From Bacteroides pyogenes (lineage in GTDB: Bacteria > Bacteroidota > Bacteroidia > Bacteroidales > Bacteroidaceae): 64,000 bases of DNA. The translations under genes and the position numbers were made by a program. Below the pieces are notes generated by a model. The model was not told the origin of the DNA and made no database searches. It saw only the letters and a list, made by a program, of their open reading frames with translations. The number at the start of each line of letters is the position of its first letter. The stretch's first letter is position 1. This document shows positions 39,951-49,800 of this stretch, piece by piece. Location: NCBI RefSeq assembly GCF_014196225.1, contig NZ_JACIDI010000014.1:21056-85055 (forward strand), written 5' to 3'.

Positions 39951-40142
39951 TTAATCTTCTATCTGCTGAAGCTTTTGCACATAAACAGCACGTTCCTTTT
40001 TAAGTCTTTTTATTACAGAAGGTTTGTCGAACTGCTGTCTGCTTCTCAACTCTTTTACAATACCGGTTTTCTCAAATTTTCTTTTAAACTTCTTCAGCGC
40101 TTTCTCAATGTTTTCGCCTTCTTTTACAGGTACTACAATCAT
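39951..40142 (-). CDS. rpsU: Small-subunit ribosomal protein bS21
   Basis: bS21 lies near the 3' end of 16S rRNA. In Bacteroidia it is implicated, with bS18 and bS6, in hiding the anti-Shine-Dalgarno, which fits the scarcity of Shine-Dalgarno sites here. The 63-aa protein starts MIVVPVKEGENIEKALKKFK and has the basic helix-rich body with LRSRQQFDKPSVIKRLKKER. It is the first gene of the rpsU-recombinase-hpf set. Confidence 0.96.
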   Translation of the reverse strand: MIVVPVKEGENIEKALKKFKRKFEKTGIVKELRSRQQFDKPSVIKRLKKERAVYVQKLQQIED

Positions 40143-40198
40143 TCTTTTTATTATTAATTATGTTATTGGTTAAAAAATTGCGCAGTTAAATTGCGCCG

Positions 40199-40229
40199 CA
40201 AAATTACACATACTTTCTTTATCCACAAA
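40199..40229 (-). promoter_or_regulatory. Promoter of rpsU
   Basis: On the minus strand TTTG (40229-40226), an exact 19-bp spacer and TAATTTTG (40206-40199) form a perfect Bacteroides promoter. The leader before rpsU would be about 50 nt. Confidence 0.85.
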
Positions 40230-40290
40230 ACTTTCCCCGTTTTTTTATCAAAAACTATTCGTAAACAAAACATTACCTGCAGAAAGTTAC

Positions 40291-40298
40291 TACCTTTG
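40291..40298 (+). promoter_or_regulatory. -7 element (TACCTTTG) of the aminopeptidase P gene
   Basis: TACCTTTG lies 39 nt before the ATG at 40338. The position expected for -33 reads AAAC, so the match is to the -7 half only. It supports the 40338 start over upstream in-frame codons. Confidence 0.5.
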
Positions 40299-40337
40299 AA
40301 GAAGATTAGTATATTATCATTAAAAACACTTCAACGC

Positions 40338-42119
40338 ATGAAAAAGGACATTAGCAAACGCATAGAAGCATTGCGTACAGCTTTCGCGTACAGCTGCGTC
40401 AAAGCTTTAATCATCCCCAGTACCGATCCGCATCTTAGCGAATACGTAGCCCCGCATTGGAAGTCGAGGGAATGGATTTCGGGATTCACGGGATCTGCCG
40501 GAACTGTGGTCATCTCAGAAAGTCAAGCCGGACTATGGACCGACTCCCGTTATTTTCTTCAAGCTACCGAAGAGCTGCAAGGCAGTGGCATAGCCTTATA
40601 CAAAGAAATGCTTCCGGAGACACCGAGTATCGTTGATTTTCTGGCACAACAGCTCAAACCGGGTGAAGCTGTCGGCATTGACGGAAAAATGTTCTCCGTA
40701 ATCCAAGTAGAACAACTGAAAAAAGAACTTTCACAACATCAGCTCCAAATAGAGATTCTCGAAGATCCGCTGAAAGAGATTTGGAGGGGGCGCCCATCTA
40801 TCCCTGACTCGCCTGCATTTATTTACAAACTGCAATATGCCGGCAAAAGCTGCAAAGAGAAGCTTGCAGAGATACGCGCTGAACTAAAGAAGAAAAATGC
40901 AAAAGCTTTATTCTTATCGGGTCTGGATGAGATTGCATGGACACTCAACCTGCGGGGAAGCGATGTTCATTGTAACCCCGTAGTTATCAGCTATCTGCTT
41001 ATTACCGAAAAAGAGGCCGTCTATTTCATTGCGCCCGAAAAGATTAATCCGGAAGTCAGCGCTTATCTTGGGGAACAGCAAATCGACTTACAAAATTATG
41101 AGCAAGTAGAGGAGTTTCTAAGAGGATTCACAGAAGAAAGTATTTTAATCGATCCGCGCAAAACAAATTACGGGATTTATTCCGCCATTAACCCTTCCTG
41201 CGAAATCATTCGGGATGAATCACCCGTCGCCTTATTGAAAGCCATTCGTAATGAAACCGAGATAAACGGGCTATATACTGCCATGCTGCGGGATGGTGTG
41301 GCATTGGTGAAATTTCTCAAATGGCTGGAAGAAGCTGTTCCTTCCGGAGAAGAGTCTGAATTAAGTGTTGACAGAAAGCTACACGAACATCGAGCTACAC
41401 AACCCTTATATATAGGTGAAAGTTTCGACACCATCGCCGGGTATGGCCCTCACGCAGCCATTGTACATTATTCGGCTACCCCCGAGAGCAATGCCACTCT
41501 TCATTCCAAAGGATTTCTTCTGTTGGATTCAGGCGCTCAGTATCTAAACGGGACAACGGACATCACACGCACCATCGCTTTGGGGGAACTTACGGAAGAA
41601 GAAAAGACCGACTATACACTCGTACTTAAAGGACACATCGCATTAGCCATGGCGAAATTCCCGCTCGGCACACGAGGAGCGCAATTGGATGTGTTAGCCC
41701 GAATGCCGCTTTGGGAGCATGGAATGAACTTCCTGCATGGCACAGGGCATGGCGTAGGCCATTTCTTAAGCGTACACGAAGGGCCTCAAAGCATTCGTAT
41801 GAACGAAAACCCCGTGGCTTTGTATCCGGGTATGGTAACTTCCAATGAGCCGGGAGTATATAAACCCGGTTTACACGGAGTTCGTATTGAAAACCTCACA
41901 TTGGTCTGCAAAGATCAGGAAGGAATGTTTGGGGAATACTTAAAATTCGAAACGCTTACCCTCTGCCCTATCTGTACGAAAGGAATAATAAAAGATTTGC
42001 TCAGTACACAAGAGGTTGATTGGTTGAATAACTATCATCAAAACGTATACACTCAACTCTCTCCCCACTTGGACAAAGAAGAAAGAGCATGGTTGCGAAA
42101 AGCGACCCTTGCCATTTAG
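40338..42119 (+). CDS. Xaa-Pro aminopeptidase (M24B, aminopeptidase P)
   Basis: The enzyme removes an N-terminal residue from peptides with proline second. The 593-aa protein has two creatinase-like N-terminal domains and a pita-bread metallopeptidase domain. Metal ligands are Asp397 in LLLDSGAQ, Asp408 in GTTDITRT, His471 in HGTGHGVGH, and Glu residues in NEPGVY and GVRIENLTLV. The three-domain length matches eukaryotic-type aminopeptidase P rather than the 440-aa E. coli PepP. No signal peptide is seen if it starts at 40338, so it is probably cytoplasmic. It is followed after 24 nt by the carbonic-anhydrase-like gene. Confidence 0.93.
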   Translation: MKKDISKRIEALRTAFAYSCVKALIIPSTDPHLSEYVAPHWKSREWISGFTGSAGTVVISESQAGLWTDSRYFLQATEELQGSGIALYKEMLPETPSIVDFLAQQLKPGEAVGIDGKMFSVIQVEQLKKELSQHQLQIEILEDPLKEIWRGRPSIPDSPAFIYKLQYAGKSCKEKLAEIRAELKKKNAKALFLSGLDEIAWTLNLRGSDVHCNPVVISYLLITEKEAVYFIAPEKINPEVSAYLGEQQIDLQNYEQVEEFLRGFTEESILIDPRKTNYGIYSAINPSCEIIRDESPVALLKAIRNETEINGLYTAMLRDGVALVKFLKWLEEAVPSGEESELSVDRKLHEHRATQPLYIGESFDTIAGYGPHAAIVHYSATPESNATLHSKGFLLLDSGAQYLNGTTDITRTIALGELTEEEKTDYTLVLKGHIALAMAKFPLGTRGAQLDVLARMPLWEHGMNFLHGTGHGVGHFLSVHEGPQSIRMNENPVALYPGMVTSNEPGVYKPGLHGVRIENLTLVCKDQEGMFGEYLKFETLTLCPICTKGIIKDLLSTQEVDWLNNYHQNVYTQLSPHLDKEERAWLRKATLAI

Positions 42120-42143
42120 AAACCGATAATTCAAAAACAAATT

Positions 42144-42656
42144 ATGGCCCTTATTAAATCAGTAAGAGGTTTTACGCCTCAAATCGGAGAAAATTGTTTT
42201 TTAGCGGAGAATGCTACTATCATAGGAGATGTTAGCATAGGGAATGATTGCAGCATCTGGTACAGCACCGTATTGCGCGGCGACGTGAACTCGATACACA
42301 TAGGAAACGGAGTGAATATACAAGATGGTAGTGTACTGCACACGCTATATCAAAAATCGACCATCGAAATAGGCAACCATGTATCCATAGGACACAATGT
42401 CACGATCCATGGCGCAACCATAAAAGACTATGCTCTGATTGGTATGGGTTCGACCGTCCTCGACCACGCTGTAATAGGAGAAGGAGCAATTGTGGCGGCC
42501 GGTTCCTTGGTCCTGAGCAATACCCTGATAGAGCCCGGCAGTATTTGGGGAGGGGTACCGGCTAAATTCATTAAGAGGGTAGATCCCGAGCAGGCAAAAG
42601 AACTGAACCAAAAGATTGCTCACAATTATCTGATGTATTCGCAGTGGTATAAATAG
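42144..42656 (+). CDS. Gamma-carbonic-anhydrase-like hexapeptide-repeat protein
   Basis: The 170-aa protein folds as a left-handed beta-helix, shown by hexapeptide repeats such as IGDVSIGNDCSIWYSTVLRG and VSIGHNVTIHGATIKDYALI. The His residues at VLHT, IGHN and TIHG are in the places of the three metal ligands of gamma carbonic anhydrases. Many relatives (YrdA, PaaY groups) show weak or no carbonic anhydrase activity, so the reaction is uncertain. It is probably cotranscribed with the aminopeptidase gene. Confidence 0.88.
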   Translation: MALIKSVRGFTPQIGENCFLAENATIIGDVSIGNDCSIWYSTVLRGDVNSIHIGNGVNIQDGSVLHTLYQKSTIEIGNHVSIGHNVTIHGATIKDYALIGMGSTVLDHAVIGEGAIVAAGSLVLSNTLIEPGSIWGGVPAKFIKRVDPEQAKELNQKIAHNYLMYSQWYK

Positions 42657-42666
42657 CCCCGAAGCA

Positions 42667-42703
42667 GCCTTTGATACAAATTTATAAAGAATGTATCAAA
42701 GGC
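42667..42703. terminator. 12-bp hairpin after the carbonic-anhydrase-like gene
   Basis: GCCTTTGATACA (42667-42678) and TGTATCAAAGGC (42692-42703) are exact complements with a 13-nt loop, 11 nt past the stop. No U-run follows. Probably ends the plus-strand transcript. Confidence 0.6.
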
Positions 42704-42730
42704 CCTCTTCAGCAATTCCACATAATCAAT

Positions 42731-42771
42731 AAAGCCACTTTAGCTCCGAATATACGAGCTAAAATGGCTTT
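42731..42771. terminator. 16-bp hairpin between convergent genes
   Basis: AAAGCCACTTTAGCTC (42731-42746) and GAGCTAAAATGGCTTT (42756-42771) form a 16-bp stem with one mismatch and a 9-nt loop. It stands between the plus-strand carbonic-anhydrase-like gene and the end of the polysaccharide locus on the minus strand and may serve both. Confidence 0.65.
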
Positions 42772-42822
42772 AATTATGTACAGAGAAAAGATTATCTCAC
42801 ACTTTTAAAAAGCATAGTCCTC

Positions 42823-43989
42823 TTAATCAATCCTTATCGGTTTTTCCAGAGTTACAACATCGAGTTTTTTCAAACCATCGTTTACCAAGCCATCCATATC
42901 ATTTCCCGAAGCATTTTTCACATACCACTTATCGTCTTTCTGGTATTGATCTGTTCCGTTCAGTTTGTAGTAAACCAGCAGCCCTTCGGTTTTCGGATCG
43001 ACTCCCAACATATTCTGCTGAATTTGGTTTTCAGTACGGGCGGCGTTCCAAATTCTCACCTCACTCATACGTCCATAGAACGGGCGTTCTCCCCACATAA
43101 ATCTGGCAACTTTACCAATAAAGAATCCGCCGGACCCTTCACCCGATAAATTGAAGCTCGGAGCATCCCAAGTAGATTCCGCCGACTTGACACCATTGAT
43201 AAAGATAGCTGTCTTTCCGGAGGTCTGGTCATACGTAAAGGCTACGTGATACCATCTCTCCTTTTGGAACTTTTGGGTAGATTGATATTGCTTATTACCT
43301 GCAATCTGGATTTGGTCCCGAGGAAGTCCGCCTCCTTCATCACCGATACGCAAGATTAGGGTACCTTCTTTACCCATAATAGTATTATTACCACCAAAGT
43401 ATCTCATATAAATCAAGGCTTCATAAGTAACTGATTTAAATGGAGTTGTCGGCAGAAATGGTACTCGAATAAAATGACTTTCCAATTGGGCTGCTTTCAA
43501 GATACGCATAGGTTTACGTAAAACAAAATAAGCAATATCTGTTCCGCGAATCACCGGTAAAGAAGCAGATTGTATGCGTACAGGAAGCAGATAGGACTTT
43601 CCTTCTTGCACAGCGTTCAAGTTAGAAATTTGTAACAACCTATTTTCTGCATAAAGCGCTCCTACGGGTATATTAGTCCTTTCATTGTCGATTTTCACAT
43701 TAGAAAGGTCAAACAACTCATAGTTAGTACCATTCCTTTTGTTATACGCGGCCACGATATCGGGCTCTGTTACTAACGAGTAGGCTACACTTGTCACTTC
43801 AGTTGTCATTTTCGAAAGCCGTGCACGCAAATCATATGTGATCTCGTTCTGGTCTTCCACTTCTATCTGATACTCTTTATTCTCAAAATAAACTTTCGGT
43901 TCCAACAATTTCTTCTCACCTGAGTCACAACTACTCAGGAAAGTTGCTGTGAGAGCAAAAACGGATATGAAAAATAAGTTCTTATTCAT
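42823..43989 (-). CDS. Lipoprotein with DUF1735 and LamG-like domains (surface glycan-binding type)
   Basis: The 388-aa protein has a signal peptide ending in a lipobox (TFLSSC), so it is lipid-anchored, probably on the cell surface. Residues about 30-150 fit DUF1735, the N-terminal domain found on N-glycan-targeting proteins such as BT3986/BT3987. Residues about 180-365 form a concanavalin-like LamG fold (ERWYHVAFTYDQTSGKTAIF and GRMSEVRIWNAARTENQI). The ATG at 43989 is preferred to a GTG three codons earlier. There is no obvious catalytic domain, so it is likely a glycan-binding partner of the GH18 protein encoded just upstream. Confidence 0.85.
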   Translation of the reverse strand: MNKNLFFISVFALTATFLSSCDSGEKKLLEPKVYFENKEYQIEVEDQNEITYDLRARLSKMTTEVTSVAYSLVTEPDIVAAYNKRNGTNYELFDLSNVKIDNERTNIPVGALYAENRLLQISNLNAVQEGKSYLLPVRIQSASLPVIRGTDIAYFVLRKPMRILKAAQLESHFIRVPFLPTTPFKSVTYEALIYMRYFGGNNTIMGKEGTLILRIGDEGGGLPRDQIQIAGNKQYQSTQKFQKERWYHVAFTYDQTSGKTAIFINGVKSAESTWDAPSFNLSGEGSGGFFIGKVARFMWGERPFYGRMSEVRIWNAARTENQIQQNMLGVDPKTEGLLVYYKLNGTDQYQKDDKWYVKNASGNDMDGLVNDGLKKLDVVTLEKPIRID

Positions 43990-44028
43990 GTTTATCACTT
44001 GTTTTCGGTTAATTCTTTTATATCATTA

Positions 44029-45153
44029 TTAATTACCTGCTGTTCCTGCCTGCTTAGCTTTCCATTCCTGAAATACTTGTTGGTTAATCTGAATAGCTTG
44101 GCGCATATATTTATAATCGGGCTTATTGTTGTAATCGTTATCAAAGCGATACGCACCTACTCCGCCTTTGTATCCTTCATTAGGCATAGCAGCAGCTTGA
44201 CTGGTCAGATAACCTCCATTGCCCCATCTGGACTCAAAATTTTCAGTGACAATCACTTTATGAGGGTTCTTCCCGCTCGGATTCCGAATAGAAGGACTAG
44301 ACTGCCCATATGTCTGCCGAATCCAATAGTCTACATACTCGTCCAATTCTCCCAACCCTGAGATTTCTCCATCAATGCAAAGAAGCTTATGTCCCTTACC
44401 TTCGGGATCGCTCTTCGGACCGATGTATTTCCCCATTTCCTTAACCAGAAAGATGATGTTATCATGATTGAGCGTACCGTCTGCATCGTTGAAACCCGCA
44501 CCCGGCTCCCAGTCGATATCAAATCCATCCATTTCATTTACGACCAACGAATCGCAAAGCGCTTTGGCAAATTTGGACAATGCAGCTTTCAACTCTTCCT
44601 GATTATTTAAGTCATGTGACTTAAATCCCCAGAAATCCCAACGAGCAAATTTTTTCGCTCGCGCCAACTGAGAATCGCTCCAGTTTTCTTCTTTGGCTTT
44701 TTCAGCCAACCCTTCATACACAGACTCGGGGGTTCTTCCTTTTCCGAGATGTGAAAGCAAACTTACTTCCAGGAGCTTGATACCCTTTACTTTTTGCACA
44801 AACTCTTTGTCGCGCTTCTGAGCTTCGGTGATTTGAAATCGTCCCGGTACACCACTCCACATAGAGATAATGTCCATACTATCGGGGACAGCCGAAAGAT
44901 AGCCTTTGCGCATGATACCCGAGGGCGACCAGTTGGAGAACCACCCGAAAGCCACCGGCCGACCGTAGTTGCGAGCTTGGTCTTTATAAGCACGGAGTTC
45001 CTTGTAATATTCTTCACTCTCAGTGTTGAACATGGTGGCAAAACCACCGATGTGCTCAATCTGTTTGGGTTCGGGTTCGGTCCAATCGCTGCAAGCAGCC
45101 ATTGCCATACCAATCACTCCCCAAGCTAATCCATTGCGTATATATTTTTTCAT
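44029..45153 (-). CDS. GH18-family glycosidase lipoprotein (putative endo-beta-N-acetylglucosaminidase)
   Basis: The 374-aa protein starts with a signal peptide and lipobox (MAMAAC). The GH18 catalytic motif DxxDxDxE is complete as DGFDIDWE at residues 209-216, with Glu216 the presumed acid and the preceding Asp positioning the N-acetyl group. GH18 enzymes of this size in SusCD loci include endo-beta-N-acetylglucosaminidases that cut the chitobiose core of N-glycans. Some locus-linked relatives have lost the motif and only bind; this one has not. It sits directly after SusD and 39 nt before the DUF1735/LamG gene. Chitin oligomers are a less likely substrate. Confidence 0.85.
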   Translation of the reverse strand: MKKYIRNGLAWGVIGMAMAACSDWTEPEPKQIEHIGGFATMFNTESEEYYKELRAYKDQARNYGRPVAFGWFSNWSPSGIMRKGYLSAVPDSMDIISMWSGVPGRFQITEAQKRDKEFVQKVKGIKLLEVSLLSHLGKGRTPESVYEGLAEKAKEENWSDSQLARAKKFARWDFWGFKSHDLNNQEELKAALSKFAKALCDSLVVNEMDGFDIDWEPGAGFNDADGTLNHDNIIFLVKEMGKYIGPKSDPEGKGHKLLCIDGEISGLGELDEYVDYWIRQTYGQSSPSIRNPSGKNPHKVIVTENFESRWGNGGYLTSQAAAMPNEGYKGGVGAYRFDNDYNNKPDYKYMRQAIQINQQVFQEWKAKQAGTAGN

Positions 45154-45185
45154 ATATGTCTTTCTATTAAATGATTACGTATATC

Positions 45186-46826
45186 TTATCTTTTCTTATC
45201 CCACCAAAGTTTAGTAGCCGGTGAGTCGGGGCCACCCAACAGCTTCACGGCTTCGTCATACACTGCCTGCTCTTCTTCACTGCGTGCCGTTTGAATGGAA
45301 TAATGCATCCTGCGGATTCCCTGCTTGCTGTTCACCTCTCCGTTACTGGTGTTCTTCAGAGGAGTGTGCAACTTAGGATAGCCTGTACGCCTCCACTCGC
45401 TCCATGCTTCCTGACCATTAGGGTAAAGAGCAATCCACTTTTGAATCATAATTTTTTCCAATTTTTGCTCTTGCGTTCCTACAAATTCTACAGTAGCTGT
45501 ACTTACAGCTTGAATGGTTGTACGCACTCGATTGAGTTTAGTCATATCCACATCCACCGGTTTCAAACCACTTCCGATGTACAGAGCAGCCTTTGAAGCA
45601 GGTACACCGTTTTCCTCAAAAGACATTTGAATGCCCTGTGTGTAGAAATTTTCAGCTGTTCCTCCCATGTTCCAGCCAAAAAGAGCTCCTTCAGCACGCA
45701 AGAAAAGCACCTCAGAGGTTAGCAACCAATGCACCGGAGTCGTACGTTCTATATTAGGCAGCGAGCAGAAGTAAACAGACTCTTCTCGTTTTTCGTCTTG
45801 CCTGATGCCAAAGCCTACCGGAATGGGGAAGTATGATCCACCTGCCCAAGGTAGAGAGACTGCATAGGGATGCTTTGTCGTGCGGAAGTACTTAGGCAGA
45901 CGCGGATCTTCATAGCCGGCCATGTAGCTGAAGGCAGGCGTACCCATACGTGTTTCGGCATATTGCCCCGCAGTGCGTTCAATAGGATTCTCAAACTGAA
46001 GTCCGTGTGCCACAGAGATAGAAGCACCATCTTCCTTGCCCGTCATCACTCCGATGCGATGATTCACTGCCATCTCAGCATATTTTTTTGCTTCAGCAGG
46101 TGCTACGTAACGCATACGCATAGCCAAACGCAACATCAATGAGTTGGCGAACTTCACCCAATTTGTAGTATTTCCTCCATACACCAGATCGTAATTGGGA
46201 AAGAGTTTACCACCTTGCTCTTCAAAACTTGTCAGAGTTTCAATGGCTTTTTCCAAATCGCTTAACATAGACATGTATACCACCTCTTGCGAATCATAAG
46301 GGGTATTCAAAAGTCCCTCGCCGGCTTTGGTATAAGGAATCGGACCGAAGATGTCGGTAGCTTTATGCCATACGGCAACTTTCAAAACCTGTGCCAAAGC
46401 AAAGTTCTCAGGATTCAGTTTCGCTGCTGGACTATTTTTGATAGACAACCACGGAGAAAATGCTTGTGTATAAGATTGCTTATAACTCTCTTTCACCCAG
46501 TCATTCACTAAAGAGTACGTGGTATGATTCCTACCGCCTTTCCAGTCTGCGTTTTGGCCGAAATAACCGGCCCAATCATCCTGACCAATGTGATAGGCAG
46601 TCTGATACACATTGATTATATCAGTTTTATTGGCAGCCGTACCTACCGGCACCACTGATCTTTGCAACGTTTGTATAAAACCACCGGAAGCTACACCGTC
46701 TCCTTCGGCCTGTTCCGGAGTTACCCCTTGTTTGTTGGTATTGATTTCTTCAAAGTTTCCGCAACTTGCCAAAAGTGCAGTCGACAAAAACAGTGAAGAG
46801 ACATATTTATAAATATTAATTTTCAT
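45186..46826 (-). CDS. SusD-like outer-membrane nutrient-binding lipoprotein (SusD_2 type)
   Basis: The roughly 546-aa protein begins MKINIYKYVSSLFLSTALLA followed by SC, a signal peptide with lipobox. The body is TPR-rich, as in SusD homologues, with VAVWHKATDIFGPIPYTKAG and LLTSEVLFLRAEGALFGWN. It caps the SusC channel as a lid that captures glycan. An in-frame ATG three codons earlier is also possible. It lies 24 nt after susC. Confidence 0.93.
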   Translation of the reverse strand: MKINIYKYVSSLFLSTALLASCGNFEEINTNKQGVTPEQAEGDGVASGGFIQTLQRSVVPVGTAANKTDIINVYQTAYHIGQDDWAGYFGQNADWKGGRNHTTYSLVNDWVKESYKQSYTQAFSPWLSIKNSPAAKLNPENFALAQVLKVAVWHKATDIFGPIPYTKAGEGLLNTPYDSQEVVYMSMLSDLEKAIETLTSFEEQGGKLFPNYDLVYGGNTTNWVKFANSLMLRLAMRMRYVAPAEAKKYAEMAVNHRIGVMTGKEDGASISVAHGLQFENPIERTAGQYAETRMGTPAFSYMAGYEDPRLPKYFRTTKHPYAVSLPWAGGSYFPIPVGFGIRQDEKREESVYFCSLPNIERTTPVHWLLTSEVLFLRAEGALFGWNMGGTAENFYTQGIQMSFEENGVPASKAALYIGSGLKPVDVDMTKLNRVRTTIQAVSTATVEFVGTQEQKLEKIMIQKWIALYPNGQEAWSEWRRTGYPKLHTPLKNTSNGEVNSKQGIRRMHYSIQTARSEEEQAVYDEAVKLLGGPDSPATKLWWDKKR

Positions 46827-46859
46827 ATTTTCCATATTGAATAAGAAAGAAATAAAATA

Positions 46860-49800
46860 TTAGAAGCTAAGCTTGATACTTGCTCCGAAACTTCTTAAGC
46901 TGGGCTGCATGAAGTAATCGTTGCCGACGCCGTATGTACCTGTGGTCGGAGTCAACTCCGGATCATGAGGAGCTTTGTTGTAGATCATCCACAAGTTATT
47001 ACCGATCAGAGTCAGCGAAAGGCCGCGAATATATCCTTTGAACCATTTTGCAGGGAACCGGTATCCAAGCGAAAGCTGCTGTAAACGAATATTCGTAGCA
47101 CTGTAAGTATAGTACCCCATCAGTTCCGACTCACCTGAAGCTCCTACCATTTCATAATATTTCTGCGCGTCATACAAGCCTTGGTTAGGCAGTAAAGCAC
47201 CTCCGTTATCGCGAGCAATAGCCGATACTTCAGACACTCCGAAGCTATCCATAATGGCTTGAGTAGACGAAGTGACGATGCCACCGAAGCGTCCGTTGAA
47301 GGTAAAGCCGAAATTAAGTCCTCTCCAGCTTACAGAGGCGTTCCATCCCATGTTAAAGTCGGGGGTTGTACGCCCCAAAAAGACGGGTTTACCGACTTCC
47401 ATATTCACTTCACCGGTTTCCGGCACATACACATAACCATTGCCATCTTTCTTAAAGAACTTGCTGGCATAGACATCGTTGATACTTCCGCCTACTTTCA
47501 GAATTGTGGACCCTTTGGACACTTCAGGAATATCAAAGGTATAGTTCAAATCAGGATGTTTGTAGTCTTTCACCATCTCCTTAATTTCATTCTTGTTACG
47601 ACTGAATACCAAGTTGGTAGAAAAGTCTACTTCACCGACCTTGTGTCCATAACCCAAAGATGCCTCGATACCTGTATTCTGAACATTACCGGCTTGCAGA
47701 TAAGCACCTGTATATCCGGAACTTTCGGGCATCGTACCAAGAAATGTCTGATTGTAGGTATTCGATTTATACAAAGTGAGATCGAACGAAAGTCCTTTCA
47801 GGCCTTTGAAGCTCAAACCAAACTCATATGACTTGGTACGTTCGGCTTTGAAATCGGTATAAGGATAGAGAGTGTTGGGAATGATTACCCCACCTACAAT
47901 CTTGTCTGTATAAGTTCCCGGTGTCATTCCGATGCGAGAGACAGGCGCTCCTACTTGAGTATAAGAGGCGCGAAGTTTCAACAGGTCGACCATCTGCCCC
48001 ATGTTTATCATCTCAGACAGCAAACCGGAAATACCGATAGAGGGATAGAAGAAAGAAGGTTCTTTTGAATTTACCAACCGGGAGTTCCAGTCGTTACGTC
48101 CGGTAGCGGTCAGATAAACCATATTCTTCCAGCCCAACTCTATGCTGGCAAAAAGAGCCACATTTCTCACTGCACGATCGCCTCCGCCTTCTGACGGAGC
48201 TCCCACGCTCGGATTGATGTTCCCGATGGTAAAGAGATTGGGAACAAGTTGCAACGGGCCACCGTATCCTCCCATATCAGAGCTGTAATCGGAGAAACTC
48301 GTACCTAAGTTGGCTACTACGCTATAATCTCCGAACCTCTTGTCCACGTTCGCCATCAAATCGGCGTAAAACTGATCGTCTGTGGTTCGGCTGTATTCAA
48401 AGTTTCCTTTGGGTTTCGCCCATTTTTCATTGGTACTGGCATAAAGATCTCTATGGAAATAAGTATTTGCTTTATCCAAGCGCAAACGCCCCGCCACGTT
48501 CAACCAATCAAAAATATGATAGCGTGCATTGGCGGTGAATATGTAACGGTCTTTATCGTTCTCCGCAATATTTCTGTAAGCCGTCCAGTAAGGGTTCTGA
48601 ACCCCAAAAGTACCTTCGCTCACCGGCCAGTACTGCGTATAGATTTTACGGGCAGGGTCCCGTCTTTCGAAAGTTTTGATCGGCTCCCACTTTTCTCCCC
48701 GCGGGAAGAGGTATGCCGCTACGATAGGATTCCAATATTGTCCCTGCGACACCATATTGCGGTCTTTCTGTTTGATGTATTGTGCGCCCACGCTCAGTTC
48801 CAACTTTTCATTCAACATTTTCATATTGTTGTTGAAAGAGAAATTATAGCGCTCATAGTCGTTATTGGGCACAACACCTCCGGCGTTGGTCGATGCTACG
48901 GAGATAAATGTCTGACTTTTCTCTGTCCCGAAAACCATCGTAGCCGAATTCATAAAATTGCTTCCTGTGCGGAAGAAATCTTTGGCCGGATCATATGAAG
49001 ACGGAGTATCGAGTTTATCTCCCCAGCTTTTGTACGAACCTCGCTTGTTTCCATACGTATTTTGAAAACGAGGCATAACAAACGGATTGCTAAATTCAAA
49101 TGAAGAAGTAAGATCTACCTTCACCTTCCCCGACTCGCCTTTTTTCGTTGTAATCAAGATGGCTCCGTTTGCAGCACTACTACCATACAGAGCGGCAGCA
49201 GACGGACCGGAGAGGACAGAGATAGAAGCAATATCTTCGGGGTTGAAGTCGGCAATACCTTCGCTGCTCACGCGACCGGTTCCCATTACGCCGCTGTCAT
49301 CGCCTGCCGACGTATTAAATAAAGGGATACCGTCTACTACGTAGAGCACATTATTGTTCCCCTCCAACGACTTGGCACCACGCATCACTACACGTGTGGC
49401 GCCACCGACTCCGGAACCACTTTTATTAATAGTCACACCGGCTATTTTACCGTTCAGCGAGTTCACGAAGTTGGCATCTTTGGCCGTAGTCAAGGCCTCG
49501 TTTTTAATTTCTTGCACGTTGTAGCTCAAAGCCTTTTGGGCGCGTTTTATACCCAATGCCGTTACAACCACTTCGTTCAAGACATGATTATCCTCCTGCA
49601 GTATGATTTGGAGCGGTTTGTTACCGGCGACCTTGACCTCCTGAGTCACATAGCCCACATACGAGATTTCGATAATGGCGCCTTCTTGCACTTCAAGCGA
49701 AAAATTACCGTCGAAATCGGTAATCGCACCCACAGCGGCCCCCTTAACTTTCACATTCACTCCGATCAGGGGCTCACCCTTGCTATCACGAACCGTCCCT